Assembly (NCBI RefSeq): GCF_020379485.1 | Contig: NC_063435.1 | Location: forward strand, 2,914,001-2,978,000 | Direction: 5' to 3' | From: Brassica napus | Taxonomy: Eukaryota > Streptophyta > Magnoliopsida > Brassicales > Brassicaceae | DNA length: 64,000 nt | Shown here: positions 23,501 through 39,300 of the stretch, in pieces | Position numbering within the stretch: the first letter of the stretch is position 1 | Layout: the number at the start of each line of letters is the position of its first letter | The notes under the pieces: generated by a model | Databases searched by the model: none | Seen by the model: only the letters and a program-made list of their open reading frames with translations | What the model was told of the DNA's origin: nothing | Position numbers and translations under genes: made by a program

Positions 23501-26500
23501 TCAAAATCCCAAATCTACAATATTTCTCTTTAAAAATGAAAACTTTCCTTAAATAGAAACTTTTAGAAAATTATTTATAAAATACATCCTATTGATCAAA
23601 AATTCTAAAAGAATACACATCTAACAAAAAAACTCTATTTATCCCAATTTCCTAATCAAAATCCCAAATCTACAATATTTCTCTATAAAATGAAAACTTT
23701 CCTTAAATAGAAACTTTTAGAAAATTATTTTAAAATACATCCTATTGATCAAAAATTCTAAAAGAATACACATCTAACAAAAAAAACTCTATTTATCCCA
23801 ATTTCCAAATCAAAATCCCAAATCTACAATATTTCTCTATAAAAATGAAAACTTTCCTTAAATAGAAATTTTAGAAAATAATTTTAAAAATACATCCTAT
23901 TGATCAAAAATTCTAAAAGAATACACATCTAACAACAAAAACTCTATTTATCCCAATTTCCAAGTCAAAATCCCAAATCTACAATATTTCTCTTAAAAAT
24001 GAAAACTTTCCTTAAATAGAAACTTTTAGAAAATAATTTTAAAATACATCCTATTGATCAAAAATTCTAAAAGAATACAATCTAACAACAAAAACTCTAT
24101 TTATCCCAATTTCCTAATCAAAATCCCAAATCTACAATATTTCTCTATAAAAATGAAAATTTCCTTAAATAGAAACTTTTAGAAAATTATTATAAAATAC
24201 ATCCTATTGATCAAAATTCTAAAAGAATACACTTCTAACAAAAAAAACTCTATTTATCCCAATTTCCAAATCAAAATCCCAAATCTACAATATTTCTCTT
24301 TAAAAATGAAAACTTTCCTTAAATAGAAACTTTTAGAAAATTATTTATAAAATACATCCTATTGATCAAAATTCTAAAAGAATACACATCTAACAACAAA
24401 AACTTTTATCCCAATTTCCAATCAAAATCCCAAATCTACAATATTTCTCTATAAAAATGAAAACTTTCCTTAAATAGAAACTTTTAGAAAATTATTTTAA
24501 AATACATCCTATTGATCAAAAATTCTAAAAGAATACACATCTAACAACAAAAACTCTATTTATCCCAATTTCCAAATCAAAATCCCAAATCTACAATATT
24601 TCTCTATAAAAATGAAAACTTTCCTTAAATAGAAATTTTAGAAAATTATTTAAAAATACATCCTATTGATCAAAAATTCTAAAAGAATACACATCTAACA
24701 ACAAAAACTCTATTATCCCAATTTCAAATCAAAATCCAAATCTACAATATTTCTCTATAAAAATGAAAACTTTCCTTAAATAGAAACTTTTAGAAAATTA
24801 TTATAAAATACATCCTATTGATCAAAAATTCTAAAAGAATACACATCTAACAACAAAAACTCTATTTATCCCAATTCCAAATCAAAATCCCAAATCTACA
24901 ATATTTCTCTATAAAAATGAAAACTTTCCTTAAATAGAAACTTTTAGAAAATATTTAAAAAATACATCCTATTGATCAAAAATTCTAAAAGAATACACAT
25001 CTAACAACAAAAACTCTATTTATCCCAATTTCCAATCAAATCCCAAATCTAATATTTCTCTATAAAAATGAAAACTTTCCTTAAATAGAAACTTTTAGAA
25101 AATAATTTAAAAATACATCCTATTGATCAAAAATTCTAAAAGAATACACTTCTAACAACAAAAACTCTATTTATCCCAATTCCTAATCAAAATCCCAAAT
25201 CTACAATATTTCTCTATAAAATGAAAACTTTCCTTAAATAGAAACTTTTAGAAATAATTTTAAAATACATCCTATTGATCAAAAATTCTAAAAGAATACA
25301 CATCTACAACAAAAACTCTATTTATCCAATTTCCAAATCAAAATCCCAAATCTACAATATTTCTCTATAAAATGAAAACTTTCCTTAAATAGAAACTTTA
25401 GAAAAATATTTATAAAATACATCCTATTGATCAAAAATTCTAAAAGAATACATCTAACAACAAAAACTATTTATCCCAATTCCAATCAAAATCCCAAATC
25501 TACAATATTTCTCTATAAAAATGAAAACTTTCCTTAAATAGAAACTTTTAGAAAATAATTTTTAAAAATACATCCTATTGATCAAAAATTCTAAAAGAAT
25601 ACACATCTAACAACAAAAACTCTATTTATCCCAATTCCAAATCAAATCCCAAATCTACAATATTTCTCTATAAAAATGAAAACTTTCCTTAAATAGAAAC
25701 TTTTAGAAAATAATTAAAAATACATCCTATTGATCAAAAATTCTAAAAGAATACACATCTAACAACAAAAACTCTATTTATCCCAATTTCTAATCAAAAT
25801 CCCAAATCTACAATATTTTCTATAAAAATGAAAACTTTCCTTAAATAGAAACTTTTAGAAAATAATTTTAAAAATACATCCTATTGATCAAAAATTCTAA
25901 AAGAATACACATCTAACAACAAAAACTCTATTTATCCCAAATTCCTAATCAAAATCCCAAATCTACAATATTTCTCTATAAAAATGAAAACTTTCCTTAA
26001 ATAGAAACTTTTAGAAAATAATTTATAAAATACATCCTATTGATCAAAAATTCTAAAAGAATACACATCTAACAACAAAAACTCTATTTATCCCAATTTC
26101 AAATCAAAATCCCAAATCTACATATTTCTTTTTAAAAATGAAAACTTTCCTTAAATAGAAACTTTTAGAAAATATTATAAAATACATCCTATTGATCAAA
26201 AATTCTAAAAGAATACACATCTAACAACAAAAACTCTATTTATCCCAATTTCCAAATCAAAATCCCAAATCTACAATATTTCTCTATAAAAATGAAAACT
26301 TTCCTTAAATAGAAACTTTAGAAAATTATTTATAAAATACATCCTATTGATCAAAAATTCTAAAAGAATACACTTCTAACAACAAAAACTCTATTTATCC
26401 CAATTTCCAATCAAAATCCCAAATCTACAATATTTCTCTATAAAAATGAAAACTTTCCTTAAATAGAAACTTTTAGAAAATTATTTTAAAAATACATCCT

Positions 26501-29500
26501 ATTGATCAAAAATTCTAAAAGAATACACATCTAACAACAAAAACTCTATTATCCCAATTTCCAAATCAAAATCCCAAATCTACAATATTTCTCTATAAAA
26601 ATGAAAACTTTCCTTAAATAGAAACTTTTAGAAAATTATTTTAAAAATACATCCTATTGATCAAAAATTCTAAAAGAATACACATCTAACAACAAAAACT
26701 CTATTAAATCCAAATCCCAAATCTACAATATTTCTATAAAAATGAAAACTTTCCTTAAATAGAAACTTTTAGAAAATAATTTATAAAATACATCCTATTG
26801 ATCAAAAATTCTAAAAGAATACACATCTAACAACAAAAACTCTATTTATCCCAATTTCCAATCAAAATCCCAAATCTACAATATTCTCTATAAAAATGAA
26901 AACTTTCCTTAAATAGAAACTTTTAGAAAATTATTTATAAAATACATCCTATTGATCAAAAATTCTAAAAGAATACACATCTAACAACAAAAACTCTATT
27001 TATCCCAATTTCCAAATAAAAATCCCAAATCTACAATATTCTCTATAAAAATGAAAACTTTCCTTAAATAGAAACTTTTAGAAAATATTTAAAAATACAT
27101 CCTATTGATCAAAAATTCTAAAAGAATACACATCTAACAACAAAAACTCTATTTATCCCAATTTCCTAATCAAAATCCCAAATCTACAATATTTCTCTTT
27201 AAAAATGAAAACTTTCCTTAAATAGAAACTTTTAGAAAATATTTATAAATACATCCTATTGATCAAAAATTCTAAAAGAATACACTTCTAACAACAAAAA
27301 CTCTATTTATCCCAATTTCCAAATCAAAATCCCAAATCTACAATATTTTTCTTTAAAAATGAAAACTTTCCTTAAATAGAAACTTTTAGAAAATAATTTT
27401 AAAAATACATCCTATTGATCAAAAATTCTAAAAGAATACACATCTAACAACAAAAACTCTATTTATCCCAATTTCCAAATCAAAATCCCAAATCTACAAT
27501 ATTTCTCTTAAAAATGAAAACTTTCCTTAAATAGAAACTTTTAGAAAATTATTTATAAAATACATCCTATTGATCAAAAATTCTAAAAGAATACACATCT
27601 AACAACAAAAACTCTATTTATCCCAATTTCCTAATCAAAATCCCAAATCTACAATATTTCTCTATAAAAATGAAAACTTTCCTTAAATAGAACTTTTAGA
27701 AAATTATTTTATAAATACATCCTATTGATCAAAAATTCTAAAAGAATACACATCTAACAACAAAAACTCTATTTATCCCAATTTCAAATCAAAATCCAAA
27801 TCTACAATATTTCTCTATAAAAATGAAAACTTTCCTTAAATAGAAACTTTTAGAAAATTATTTAAAAATACATCCTATTGATCAAAAATTCTAAAAGAAT
27901 ACACATCTAACAACAAAAACTCTATTTATCCCAATTTCCCAATCAAAATCCCAAATCTACAATATTTCTCTTTAAAAATGAAAACTTTCTTAAATAGAAA
28001 CTTTTAGAAAATTATTTTATAAAATACATCCTATTGATCAAAAATTCTAAAAGAATACACATCTAACAACAAAAACTCTATTTATCCCAATTTCCTAATC
28101 AAAATCCCAAATCTACGATATTTCTCTATAAAAATGAAAACTTTCCTTAAATAAGAAAGTTTTAGAAAATAATTTTAAAAATACATCCTATTGATCAAAA
28201 ATTCTAAAAGAATACACATCTAACAACAAAAACTCTATTTATCCCAATTTCCAAATCAAAATCCAAATCTACAATATTTCTTTTAAAAATGAAAACTTTC
28301 CTTAAATAGAAACTTTTAGAAAATATTTATAAAAAATACATCCTATTGATCAAAAATTCTAAAAGAATACACTTCTAACAACAAAAACTCTATTTATCCC
28401 AATTCCAAATCAAAATCCCAAATCTACAATATTTCTCTATAAAATGAAAACTTCCTTAAATAGAAACTTTTAGAAAATTATTATAAAAATACATCCTATT
28501 GATCAAAAATTCTAAAAGAATACACTTAACAACAAAAAACTCTATTTATCCCAATTTCCAAGTCAAAATCCCAAATCTACAATATTTCTCTATAAAAATG
28601 AAAACTTTCCTTAAATAGAAACTTTTAGAAATTATTTTAAAAATACATCCTATTGATAAAAAATTCTAAAAGAATACACATCTAACAACAAAAACTCTAT
28701 TTATCCCAATTTCCAAATCAAAATCCCAAATCTACAATATTTCTCTATAAAAATGAAAACTTTCCTTAAATAGAAACTTTTAGAAAATTATTTTATAAAT
28801 ACATCCTATTGATCAAAAATTCTAAAAGAATACACATCTAACAACAAAAACTCTATTTAAACCAAAAATCCCAAATCTACAATATTCTCTATAAAATGAA
28901 AACTTTCCTTAAATAGAAACTTTTAGAAAATAATTTATAAAATACATCCTATTGATCAAAAATTCTAAAAGAATACACATCTAACAACAAAAACTCTATT
29001 TATCCCAATTTCCAAATCAAAATCCAAATCTACATATTTCTCTATAAAAATGAAAACTTTCCTTAAATAGAAACTTTTAGAAAATATTTAAAAAATACAT
29101 CCTATTGATCAAAAATCTAAAAAATACACATCTAACAAAAAAACTCTATTTATCCCAATTTCCAATCAAAATCCCAAATCTACAATATTTTCTATAAAAA
29201 TGAAAACTTTCCTTAAATAGAACTTTTAGAAAATATTTTTAAAAATACATCCTATTGATCAAAAATTCTAAAAGAATACACATCTAACAACAAAAACTCT
29301 ATTTATCCCAATTTCTAATCAAAATCCCAAATCTACAATATTTCTCTAAAAAATGAAAACTTTCCTTAAATAGAAACTTTTAGAAAATTTTTAAAAATAC
29401 ATCCTATTGATCAAAAATTCTAAAAGAATACACATCTACTACAAAAAAAACTCTATTTATCCCAATTTCCAAATCAAAATCCCAAATCTACAATATTTCT

Positions 29501-32500
29501 CTATAAAAATGAAAACTTTCCTTAAATAGAAACTTTAGAAAAATATTTATAAATACATCCTATTGATCAAAAATTCTAAAAGAATACACATCTAACAACA
29601 AAAAACTCTATTTATCCCAATTTCCAATCAAAATCCCAAATCTACAATATTTCTCTATAAAAATGAAAACTTTCCTTAAATAGAAACTTTTAGAAAATAA
29701 TTTAAAAATACATCCTATTGATCAAAAATTCTAAAAGAATACATCTAACACAAAAAAACTCTATTTATCCCAATTTCCTAATCAAAATCCCAAATCTAAA
29801 TATTTCTCTATAAAATGAAAACTTTCCTTAAATAGAAATTTTAGAAAATAATTTATAAAAATACATCCTATTGATCAAAAATTCTAAAAGAATACATCTA
29901 ACAACAAAAACTCTATTTATCCCAATTTCCAAATCAAAATCCCAAATCTACAATATTTCTCTATAAAAATGAAAACTTTCCTTAAATAGAAACTTTTAGA
30001 AAATTATTTATAAAATACATCCTATTGATCAAAAATTCTAAAAGAATACACATCTAACAACAAAAACTATTTATCCCAATTTCCAAATCAAAATCCCAAA
30101 TCTACAATATTTCTCTATAAAAATGAAAACTTTCCTTAAATAGAAACTTTTAGAAAATTATTTATAAAAACATCCTATTGATCAAAAATTCTAAAAGAAT
30201 ACACTTCTAACAACAAAAACTCTATTTATCCCAATTTCCAATCAAAATCCCAAATCTACAATATTTCTCTATAAAATGAAAACTTTCCTTAAATAGAAAC
30301 TTTTTAGAAATTATTTTAAAAATACATCCTATTGATCAAAAATTCTAAAAGAATACACATCTAACAACAAAAACTCTATTTATCCCAATTTCCAAATCAA
30401 AATCCCAAATCTACAATATTTCTCTATAAAAAAATGAAAACTTTCCTTAAATAGAAACTTTAGAAAATAATTTAAAAAATACATCCTATTGATCAAAAAT
30501 TCTAAAAGAATACACATCTAACAACAAAAACTCTATTTTAAATCAAATCCCAAATCTAATATTTCTCTATAAAAATGAAAACTTTCCTTAAATAGAAACT
30601 TTTAGAAAATAATTTATAAATACATCCTATTGATCAAAAATTCTAAAAGAATACACATCTAACAACAAAAACTCTATTTATCCCAATTTCCAAATCAAAA
30701 TCCCAAATCTACAATATTTCTCTATAAAAATGAAAACTTTCCTTAAATAGAAACTTTTAGAAAATTATTTAAAAATACATCCTATTGATCAAAAATTCTA
30801 AAAGAATACACATCTAACAACAAAAACTCTATTTATCCCAATTTCCAAATCAAAATCCCAAATCTACAATATTTTCTCTATAAAAATGAAAACTTTCCTT
30901 AAATAGAAACTTTTAGAAAATTATTTAAAAATACATCCTATTGATCAAAAATTCTAAAAGAATACACATCTAACAACAAAAACTCTATTTATCCCAATTT
31001 CCTAATCAAAATCCCAAATCTACAATATTTCTCTATAAAAATGAAAACTTTCCTTAAATAGAAACTTTAGAAAATTTTTATAAAATACATCCTATTGATC
31101 AAAAATTCTAAAAGAATACACATCTACAACAAAAACTCTATTTATCCCAATTTCCAAATCAAAATCCCAAATCTACAATATTTCTCTATAAAAATGAAAA
31201 CTTTCCTTAAATAGAAACTTTTAGAAAAATATTTAAAAATACATCCTATTGATCAAAAATTCTAAAAGAATACACATCTAACAACAAAAACTCTATTATC
31301 CCAATTTCCAATCAAAATCCCAAATCTACAATATTTCTCTATAAAAATGAAAACTTTCCTTAAATAGAAACTTTTAGAAAATAATTTAAAAATACATCCT
31401 ATTGATCAAAAATTCTAAAAGAATACACATCTAACAACAAAAACTCTATTTTATCCCAAATTCCTAATCAAAATCCCAAATCTAAATATTTCTCTATAAA
31501 ATGAAAACTTTCCTTAAATAGAAAGTTTTAGAAAATAATTTATAAAATACATCCTATTGATCAAAAATTCTAAAAGAATACACATCTAACAAAAAAAACT
31601 CTATTTATCCCAATTTCCAATCAAAATCCCAAATCTACAATATTTCTCTTTAAAAATGAAAACTTTCCTTAAATAGAAACTTTTAGAAAATTATTTATAA
31701 AATACATCCTATTGATCAAAAATTCTAAAAGAATACACTTCTAACAACAAAAAACTCTATTTATCCCAATTTCCAAATCAAAATCCCAAATCTACAATAT
31801 TTCTCTTTAAAAATGAAAACTTTCCTTAAATAGAAACTTTAGAAAATTATTTATAAAATACATCCTATTGATCAAAAATTCTAAAAGAATACACTCTAAC
31901 AACAAAAACTCTATTTATCCCAATTTCCAAATCAAAATCCCAAATCTACAATATTTCTCTATAAAAATGAAAACTTTCCTTAAATAGAAACTTTTAGAAA
32001 ATAATTTTAAAATACATCCTATTGATCAAAAATTCTAAAAGAATACACATCTAACAACAAAAACTCTATTTATCCCAATTTCAAATCAAAATCCCAAATC
32101 TACAATATTTCTCTATAAAAATGAAAACTTTCCTTAAATAGAAACTTTTAGAAAATTATTTTAAAAATACATCCTATTGATCAAAAATTCTAAAAGAATA
32201 CACATCTAACAACAAAAACTCTATTTATCCCAATTCCAAATCAAAATCCCAAATCTACAATATTTCTATAAAAATGAAAACTTTCCTTAAATAGAAACTT
32301 TTAGAAAATTATTTATAAAATACATCCTATTGATCAAAAATTCTAAAAGAATACACATCTAACAACAAAAAACTCTAATTTAAATCAAAATCCCAAATCT
32401 ACAATATTTCTCTATAAAATGAAAACTTTCCTTAAATAGAAACTTTTAGAAAATAATTTATAAATACATCCTATTGATCAAAAATTCTAAAAGAATACAC

Positions 32501-33000
32501 ATCTAACAACAAAAACTCTATTTATCCCAATTTCCAAATCAAAATCCAAATCTACAATATTTCTCTATAAAAATGAAAACTTTCCTTAAATAGAAACTTT
32601 TAGAAAATTATTAAAATACATCCTATTGATCAAAATTCTAAAAAAATACACATCTAACAACAAAAACTCTATTTATCCCAATTTCCAAATCAAAATCCCA
32701 AATCTACAATATTTATCTATAAAAATGAAAACTTTCTTAAATAGAAACTTTTAGAAAATTATTTTAAAAATACATCCTATTGATCAAAAATTCTAAAAGA
32801 ATACACATCTAACAACAAAAACTCTATTTATCCCAATTTCTAATCAAAATCCCAAATCTACAATATTTCTCTATAAAAATGAAAACTTTCCTTAAATAGA
32901 AACTTTTAGAAAATTATTTATAAAATACATCCTATTGATCAAAAATTCTAAAAGAATACACATCTAACAACAAAAACTCTATTTATCCCAATTTCCAAAT
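20600..33000. repeat. Indel-rich array segment around the assembly gap
   Basis: Single-base losses are frequent here, chiefly in homopolymers (atccaaatc for atcccaaatc, aaactttag for aaacttttag, taaaatg for taaaaatg), whereas 15-20 kb and 34-48 kb keep the 156-bp length far better. The pattern resembles uncorrected long-read consensus rather than biological divergence. Monomer lengths and copy counts in this part should be treated with caution. Confidence 0.7.
21990..22089. other. Assembly gap of 100 N
   Basis: Exactly 100 N, the conventional length for a scaffold gap of unknown size. Both flanks are satellite in the same orientation, so the true array is longer than shown by an unknown amount. 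Confidence 0.98.
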
Positions 33001-36000
33001 CAAAATCCCAAATCTACAATATTTCTCTATAAAAATGAAAACTTTCCTTAAATAGAAACTTTTAGAAAATTATTTAAAAATACATCCTATTGATCAAAAA
33101 TTCTAAAAGAATACACATCTAACAACAAAAACTCTATTTATCCCAATTTCCAAATCAAAATCCCAAATCTACAATATTCTCTATAAAAATGAAAACTTTC
33201 CTTAAATAGAAATTTTTAGAAATAATTTTAAAATACATACTATTGATCAAAAATTCTAAAAGAATACACATCTAACAACAAAAACTCTATTTATCCCAAT
33301 TTCCAAATCAAAATCCCAAATCTACAATATTTCTCTTTAAAAATGAAAACTTTCCTTAAATAGAAACTTTTAGAAAATTATTTATAAAATACATCCTATT
33401 GATCAAAAATTCTAAAAGAATACACATCTAACAACAAAAACTCTATTTATCCCAATTTCCTAATCAAAATCCCAAATCTACAATATTTCTCTATAAAAAT
33501 GAAAACTTTCCTTAAATAGAAACTTTAGAAAATAAATTATAAAATACATCCTATTGATCAAAAATTCTAAAAGAATACACTTCTAACAACAAAAACTCTA
33601 TTTATCCCAATTTCCAATCAAAATCCCAAATCTACAATATTTCTCTATAAAAATGAAAACTTTCCTTAAATAGAAACTTTTAGAAAATTATTTTAAAAAT
33701 ACATCCTATTGATCAAAAATTCTAAAAGAATACACATCTAACAACAAAAACTCTATTTATCCCAATTTCCAAATCAAAATCCCAAATCTACAATATTTCT
33801 CTATAAAAATGAAAACTTTCCTTAAATAGAAACTTTTAGAAAATAATTTTAAAATACATCCTATTGATCAAAAATTCTAAAAGAATACACATCTAACAAC
33901 AAAAAACTCTATTTATCCCAATTTCCAAATCAAAATCCCAAATCTACAATATTTCTCTTTAAAAATGAAAACTTTCCTTAAATAGAAACTTTTAGAAAAT
34001 ATTTATAAAATACATCCTATTGATCAAAAATTCTAAAAGAATACACATCTAACAACAAAAACTCTATTTATCCCAATTTCCTAATCAAAATCCCAAATCT
34101 ACAATATTTCTCTATAAAAATGAAAACTTTCCTTAAATAGAAACTTTTAGAAAATTATTTTAAAAATACATCCTATTGATCAAAAATTCTAAAAGAATAC
34201 ACATCTAACAACAAAAACTCTATTTATCCCAATTTCCAAATCAAAATCCCAAATCTACAATATTTCTCTATAAAAATGAAAACTTTCCTTAAATAGAAAC
34301 TTTTAGAAAATAATTTTAAAAATACATCCTATTGATCAAAAATTCTAAAAGAATACACATCTAACAACAAAAACTCTATTTATCCAAATTTCCCAATAAA
34401 AATCCCAAATCTACAATATTTCTCTTTAAAATGAAAACTTTCCTTAAATAGAAACTTTTAGAAAATTATTTATAAAATACATCCTATTGATCAAAAATTC
34501 TAAAAGAATACACATCTAACAACAAAAACTCTATTTATCCCAATTTCCTAATCAAAATCCCAAATCTACAATATTTCTCTATAAAAATGAAAACTTTCCT
34601 TAAATAGAAACTTTTAGAAAATAATTTAAAAATACATCCTATTGATAAAAAATTCTAAAAGAATACACATCTAACAACAAAAACTCTATTTATCCCAATT
34701 TCCAATCAAAATCCCAAATCTACAATATTTCTCTTTAAAAATGAAAACTTTCCTTAAATAGAAACTTTTAGAAAATTATTTATAAAATACATCCTATTGA
34801 TCAAAAATTCTAAAAGAATACACATCTAACAACAAAAACTCTATTTATCCCAATTTCCAAATCAAAATCCCAAATCTACAATATTTCTCTATAAAAATGA
34901 AAACTTTCCTTAAATAGAAACTTTTAGAAAATAATTTTAAAAATACATCCTATTGATCAAAAATTCTAAAAGAATACACATCTAACAACAAAAACTCTAT
35001 TTATCCCAATTTCCAAATCAAAATCCCAAATCTACAATATTTCTCTTAAAAATGAAAACTTTCCTTAAATAGAAACTTTTAGAAAATTATTTATAAAATA
35101 CATCCTATTGATCAAAAATTCTAAAAGAATACACATCTAACAACAAAAACTCTATTTATCCCAATTTCCTAATCAAAATCCCAAATCTACAATATTTCTC
35201 TATAAAAATGAAAACTTTCCTTAAATAGAAACTTTTAGAAAATTATTTATAAAATACATCCTATTGATCAAAAATTCTAAAAGAATACACATCTAACAAC
35301 AAAAACTCTATTTATCCCAATTTCCAAATCAAAATCCCAAATCTACAATATTTCTCTATAAAAATGAAAACTTTCCTTAAATAGAAACTTTTAGAAAATA
35401 ATTTAAAAATACATCCTATTGATCAAAAATTCTAAAAGAATACACATCTAACAACAAAAACTCTATTTATCCAAATTTCCCAATAAAAATCCCAAATCTA
35501 CAATATTTCTCTTTAAAAATGAAAACTTTCCTTAAATAGAAACTTTAGAAAATTATTTATAAAATACATCCTATTGATCAAAAATTCTAAAAGAATACAC
35601 ATCTAACAACAAAAACTCTATTTATCCCAATTTCCTAATCAAAATCCCAAATCTAAATTATTTCTCTATAAAAATGAAAACTTTCCTTAAATAGAAACTT
35701 TTAGAAAATAATTTATAAAATACATCCTATTGATCAAAAATTCTAAAAGAATACACTTCTAACAACAAAAACTCTATTTATCCCAATTTCCAAGTCAAAA
35801 TCCCAAATCTACAATATTTCTCTTTAAAAATGAAAACTTTCCTTAAATAGAAACTTTTAGAAAATTATTTATAAAATACATCCTATTGATCAAAAATTCT
35901 AAAAGAATACACTTCTAACAACAAAAACTCTATTTATCCCAATTTCCAAATCAAAATCCCAAATCTACAATATTTCTCTTTAAAAATGAAAACTTTCCTT

Positions 36001-36394
36001 AAATAGAAACTTTTAGAAAATTATTTATAAAATACATCCTATTGATCAAAAATTCTAAAAGAATACACTTCTAACAACAAAAACTCTATTTATCCCAATT
36101 TCCAATCAAAATCCCAAATCTACAATATTTCTCTATAAAAATGAAAACTTTCCTTAAATAGAAACTTTTAGAAAATTATTTTAAAAATACATCCTATTGA
36201 TCAAAAATTCTAAAAGAATACACATCTAACAACAAAAACTCTATTTATCCCAATTTCCAAATCAAAATCCCAAATCTACAATATTTCTCTATAAAAATGA
36301 AAACTTTCCTTAAATAGAAACTTTTAGAAAATTATTTTAAAAATACATCCTATTGATCAAAAATTCTAAAAGAATACACATCTAACAACAAAAA

Positions 36395-39300
36395 CTCTAT
36401 TTAAATCAAAATCCCAAATCTACAATATTTCTCTATAAAAATGAAAACTTTCCTTAAATAGAAACTTTTAGAAAATAATTTATAAAATACATCCTATTGA
36501 TCAAAAATTCTAAAAGAATACACATCTAACAACAAAAACTCTATTTATCCCAATTTCCAAATCAAAATCCCAAATCTACAATATTTCTCTATAAAAATGA
36601 AAACTTTCCTTAAATAGAAACTTTTAGAAAATTATTTATAAAATACATCCTATTGATCAAAAATTCTAAAAGAATACACATCTAACAACAAAAACTCTAT
36701 TTATCCCAATTTCCAAATCAAAATCCCAAATCTACAATATTTCTCTATAAAAATGAAAACTTTCCTTAAATAGAAACTTTTAGAAAATTATTTAAAAAAT
36801 ACATCCTATTGATCAAAAATTCTAAAAGAATACACATCTAACAACAAAAACTCTATTTATCCCAATTTCCTAATCAAAATCCCAAATCTACAATATTTCT
36901 CTATAAAAATGAAAACTTTCCTTAAATAGAAACTTTTAGAAATTATTTTTAAAATACATCCTATTGATCAAAAATTCTAAAAGAATACACATCTAACAAC
37001 AAAAACTCTATTTATCCCAATTTCCAAATCAAAATCCCAAATCTATAGTATTTCTCTATAAAAATGAAAACTTTCCTTAAATAGAAACTTTTAGAAAAAT
37101 ATTTATAAAATACATCCTAGTGATCAAAAATTCTAAAAGAATACACATCTAACAACAAAAACTCTATTTATCCCAATTTCCAATCAAAATCCCAAATCTA
37201 CAATATTTCTCTATAAAAATGAAAACTTTCCTTAAATAGAAACTTTTAGAAAAAATTTTAAAAATACATCCTATTGATCAAAAATTCTAAAAGAATACAC
37301 ATCTAACAACAAAAACTCTATTTATCCCAATTCCTAATCAAAATCCCAAATCTACAATATTTCTCTATAAAAATGAAAACTTTCCTTAAATAGAAATTTT
37401 AGAAAATAATTATAAAATACATCCTATTGATCAAAAATTCTAAAAGAATACACTTCTAACAAAAAAACTCTATTTATCCCAATTTCCAAATCAAAATCCC
37501 AAATCTACAATATTTCTCTTTAAAAATGAAAACTTTCCTTAAATAGAAACTTTTAGAAAATTATTTATAAAATACATCCTATTGATCAAAAATTCTAAAA
37601 GAATACACATCTAACAACAAAAACTCTATTTATCCCAATTTCCAAATCAAAATCCCAAATCTACAATATTTCTCTTTAAAAATGAAAACTTTCCTTAAAT
37701 AGAAACTTTTAGAAAATTATTTATAAAATACATCCTATTGATCAAAAATTCTAAAAGAATACACATCTAACAACAAAAACTCTATTTATCCCAATTTCCA
37801 AATCAAAATCCCAAATCTACAATATTTCTCTTTAAAAATGAAAACTTTCCTTAAATAGAAACTTTTAGAAAATAATTTATAAAATACATCCTATTGATCA
37901 AAAATTCTAAAAGAATACACTTCTAACAACAAAAACTCTATTTATCCCAATTTCCAAGTCAAAATCCCAAATCTACAATATTTCTCTATAAAAATGAAAA
38001 CTTTCCTTAAATAGAAACTTTTAGAAAATTATTTTAAAAATACATCCTATTGATCAAAAATTCTAAAAGAATACACATCTAACAACAAAAACTCTATTTA
38101 TCCCAATTTCCAAATCAAAATCCCAAATCTACAATATTTCTCTATAAAAATGAAAACTTTCCTTAAATAGAAACTTTTAGAAAATTATTTATAAAATACA
38201 TCCTATTGATCAAAAATTCTAAAAGAATACACATCTAACAACAAAAACTCTATTTAAATCAAAATCCCAAATCTACAATATTTCTCTATAAAAATGAAAA
38301 CTTTCCTTAAATAGAAACTTTTAGAAAATAATTATAAAATACATCCTATTGATCAAAAATTCTAAAAGAATACACATCTAACAACAAAAACTCTATTTAT
38401 CCCAATTTCCAAATCAAAATCCCAAATCTACAATATTTCTCTATAAAAATGAAAACTTTCCTTAAATAGAAACTTTTAGAAAATAATTATAAAATACATC
38501 CTATTGATCAAAAATTCTAAAAGAATACACATCTAACAACAAAAACTCTATTTATCCCAATTTCCAAATCAAAATCCCAAATCTACAATATTTCTCTATA
38601 AAAATGAAAACTTTCCTTAAATAGAAACTTTTAGAAAATTATTTATAAAATACATCCTATTGATCAAAAATTCTAAAAGAATACACATCTAACAACAAAA
38701 ACTCTATTTATCCCAATTTCCTAATCAAAATCCCAAATCTACAATATTTCTCTATAAAAATGAAAACTTTCCTTAAATAGAAACTTTTAGAAAATTATTT
38801 ATAAAATACATCCTATTGATCAAAAATTCTAAAAGAATACACATCTAACAACAAAAACTCTATTTATCCCAATTTCCAAATCAAAATCCCAAATCTACAA
38901 TATTTCTCTATAAAAATGAAAACTTTCCTTAAATAGAAACTTTTAGAAAATTATTTATAAAATACATCCTATTGATCAAAAATTTTAAAAGAATACACAT
39001 CTAACAACAAAACTCTATTTATCCCAATTTCCTAATCAAAATCCCAAATCTCCAATATTTCTCTATAAAAATGAAAACTTTCCTTAAATAGAAATTTTAG
39101 AAAATAATTTTAAAAATACATCCTATTGATCAAAAATTCTAAAAGAATACACATCTAACAACAAAACTCTATTTATCCCAATTTCCAAATCAAAATCCCA
39201 AATCTACAATATTTCTCTTTAAAAATGAAAACTTTCCTTAAATAGAAACTTTTAGAAAATTATTTATAAAATACATCCTATTGATCAAAAATTCTAAAAG

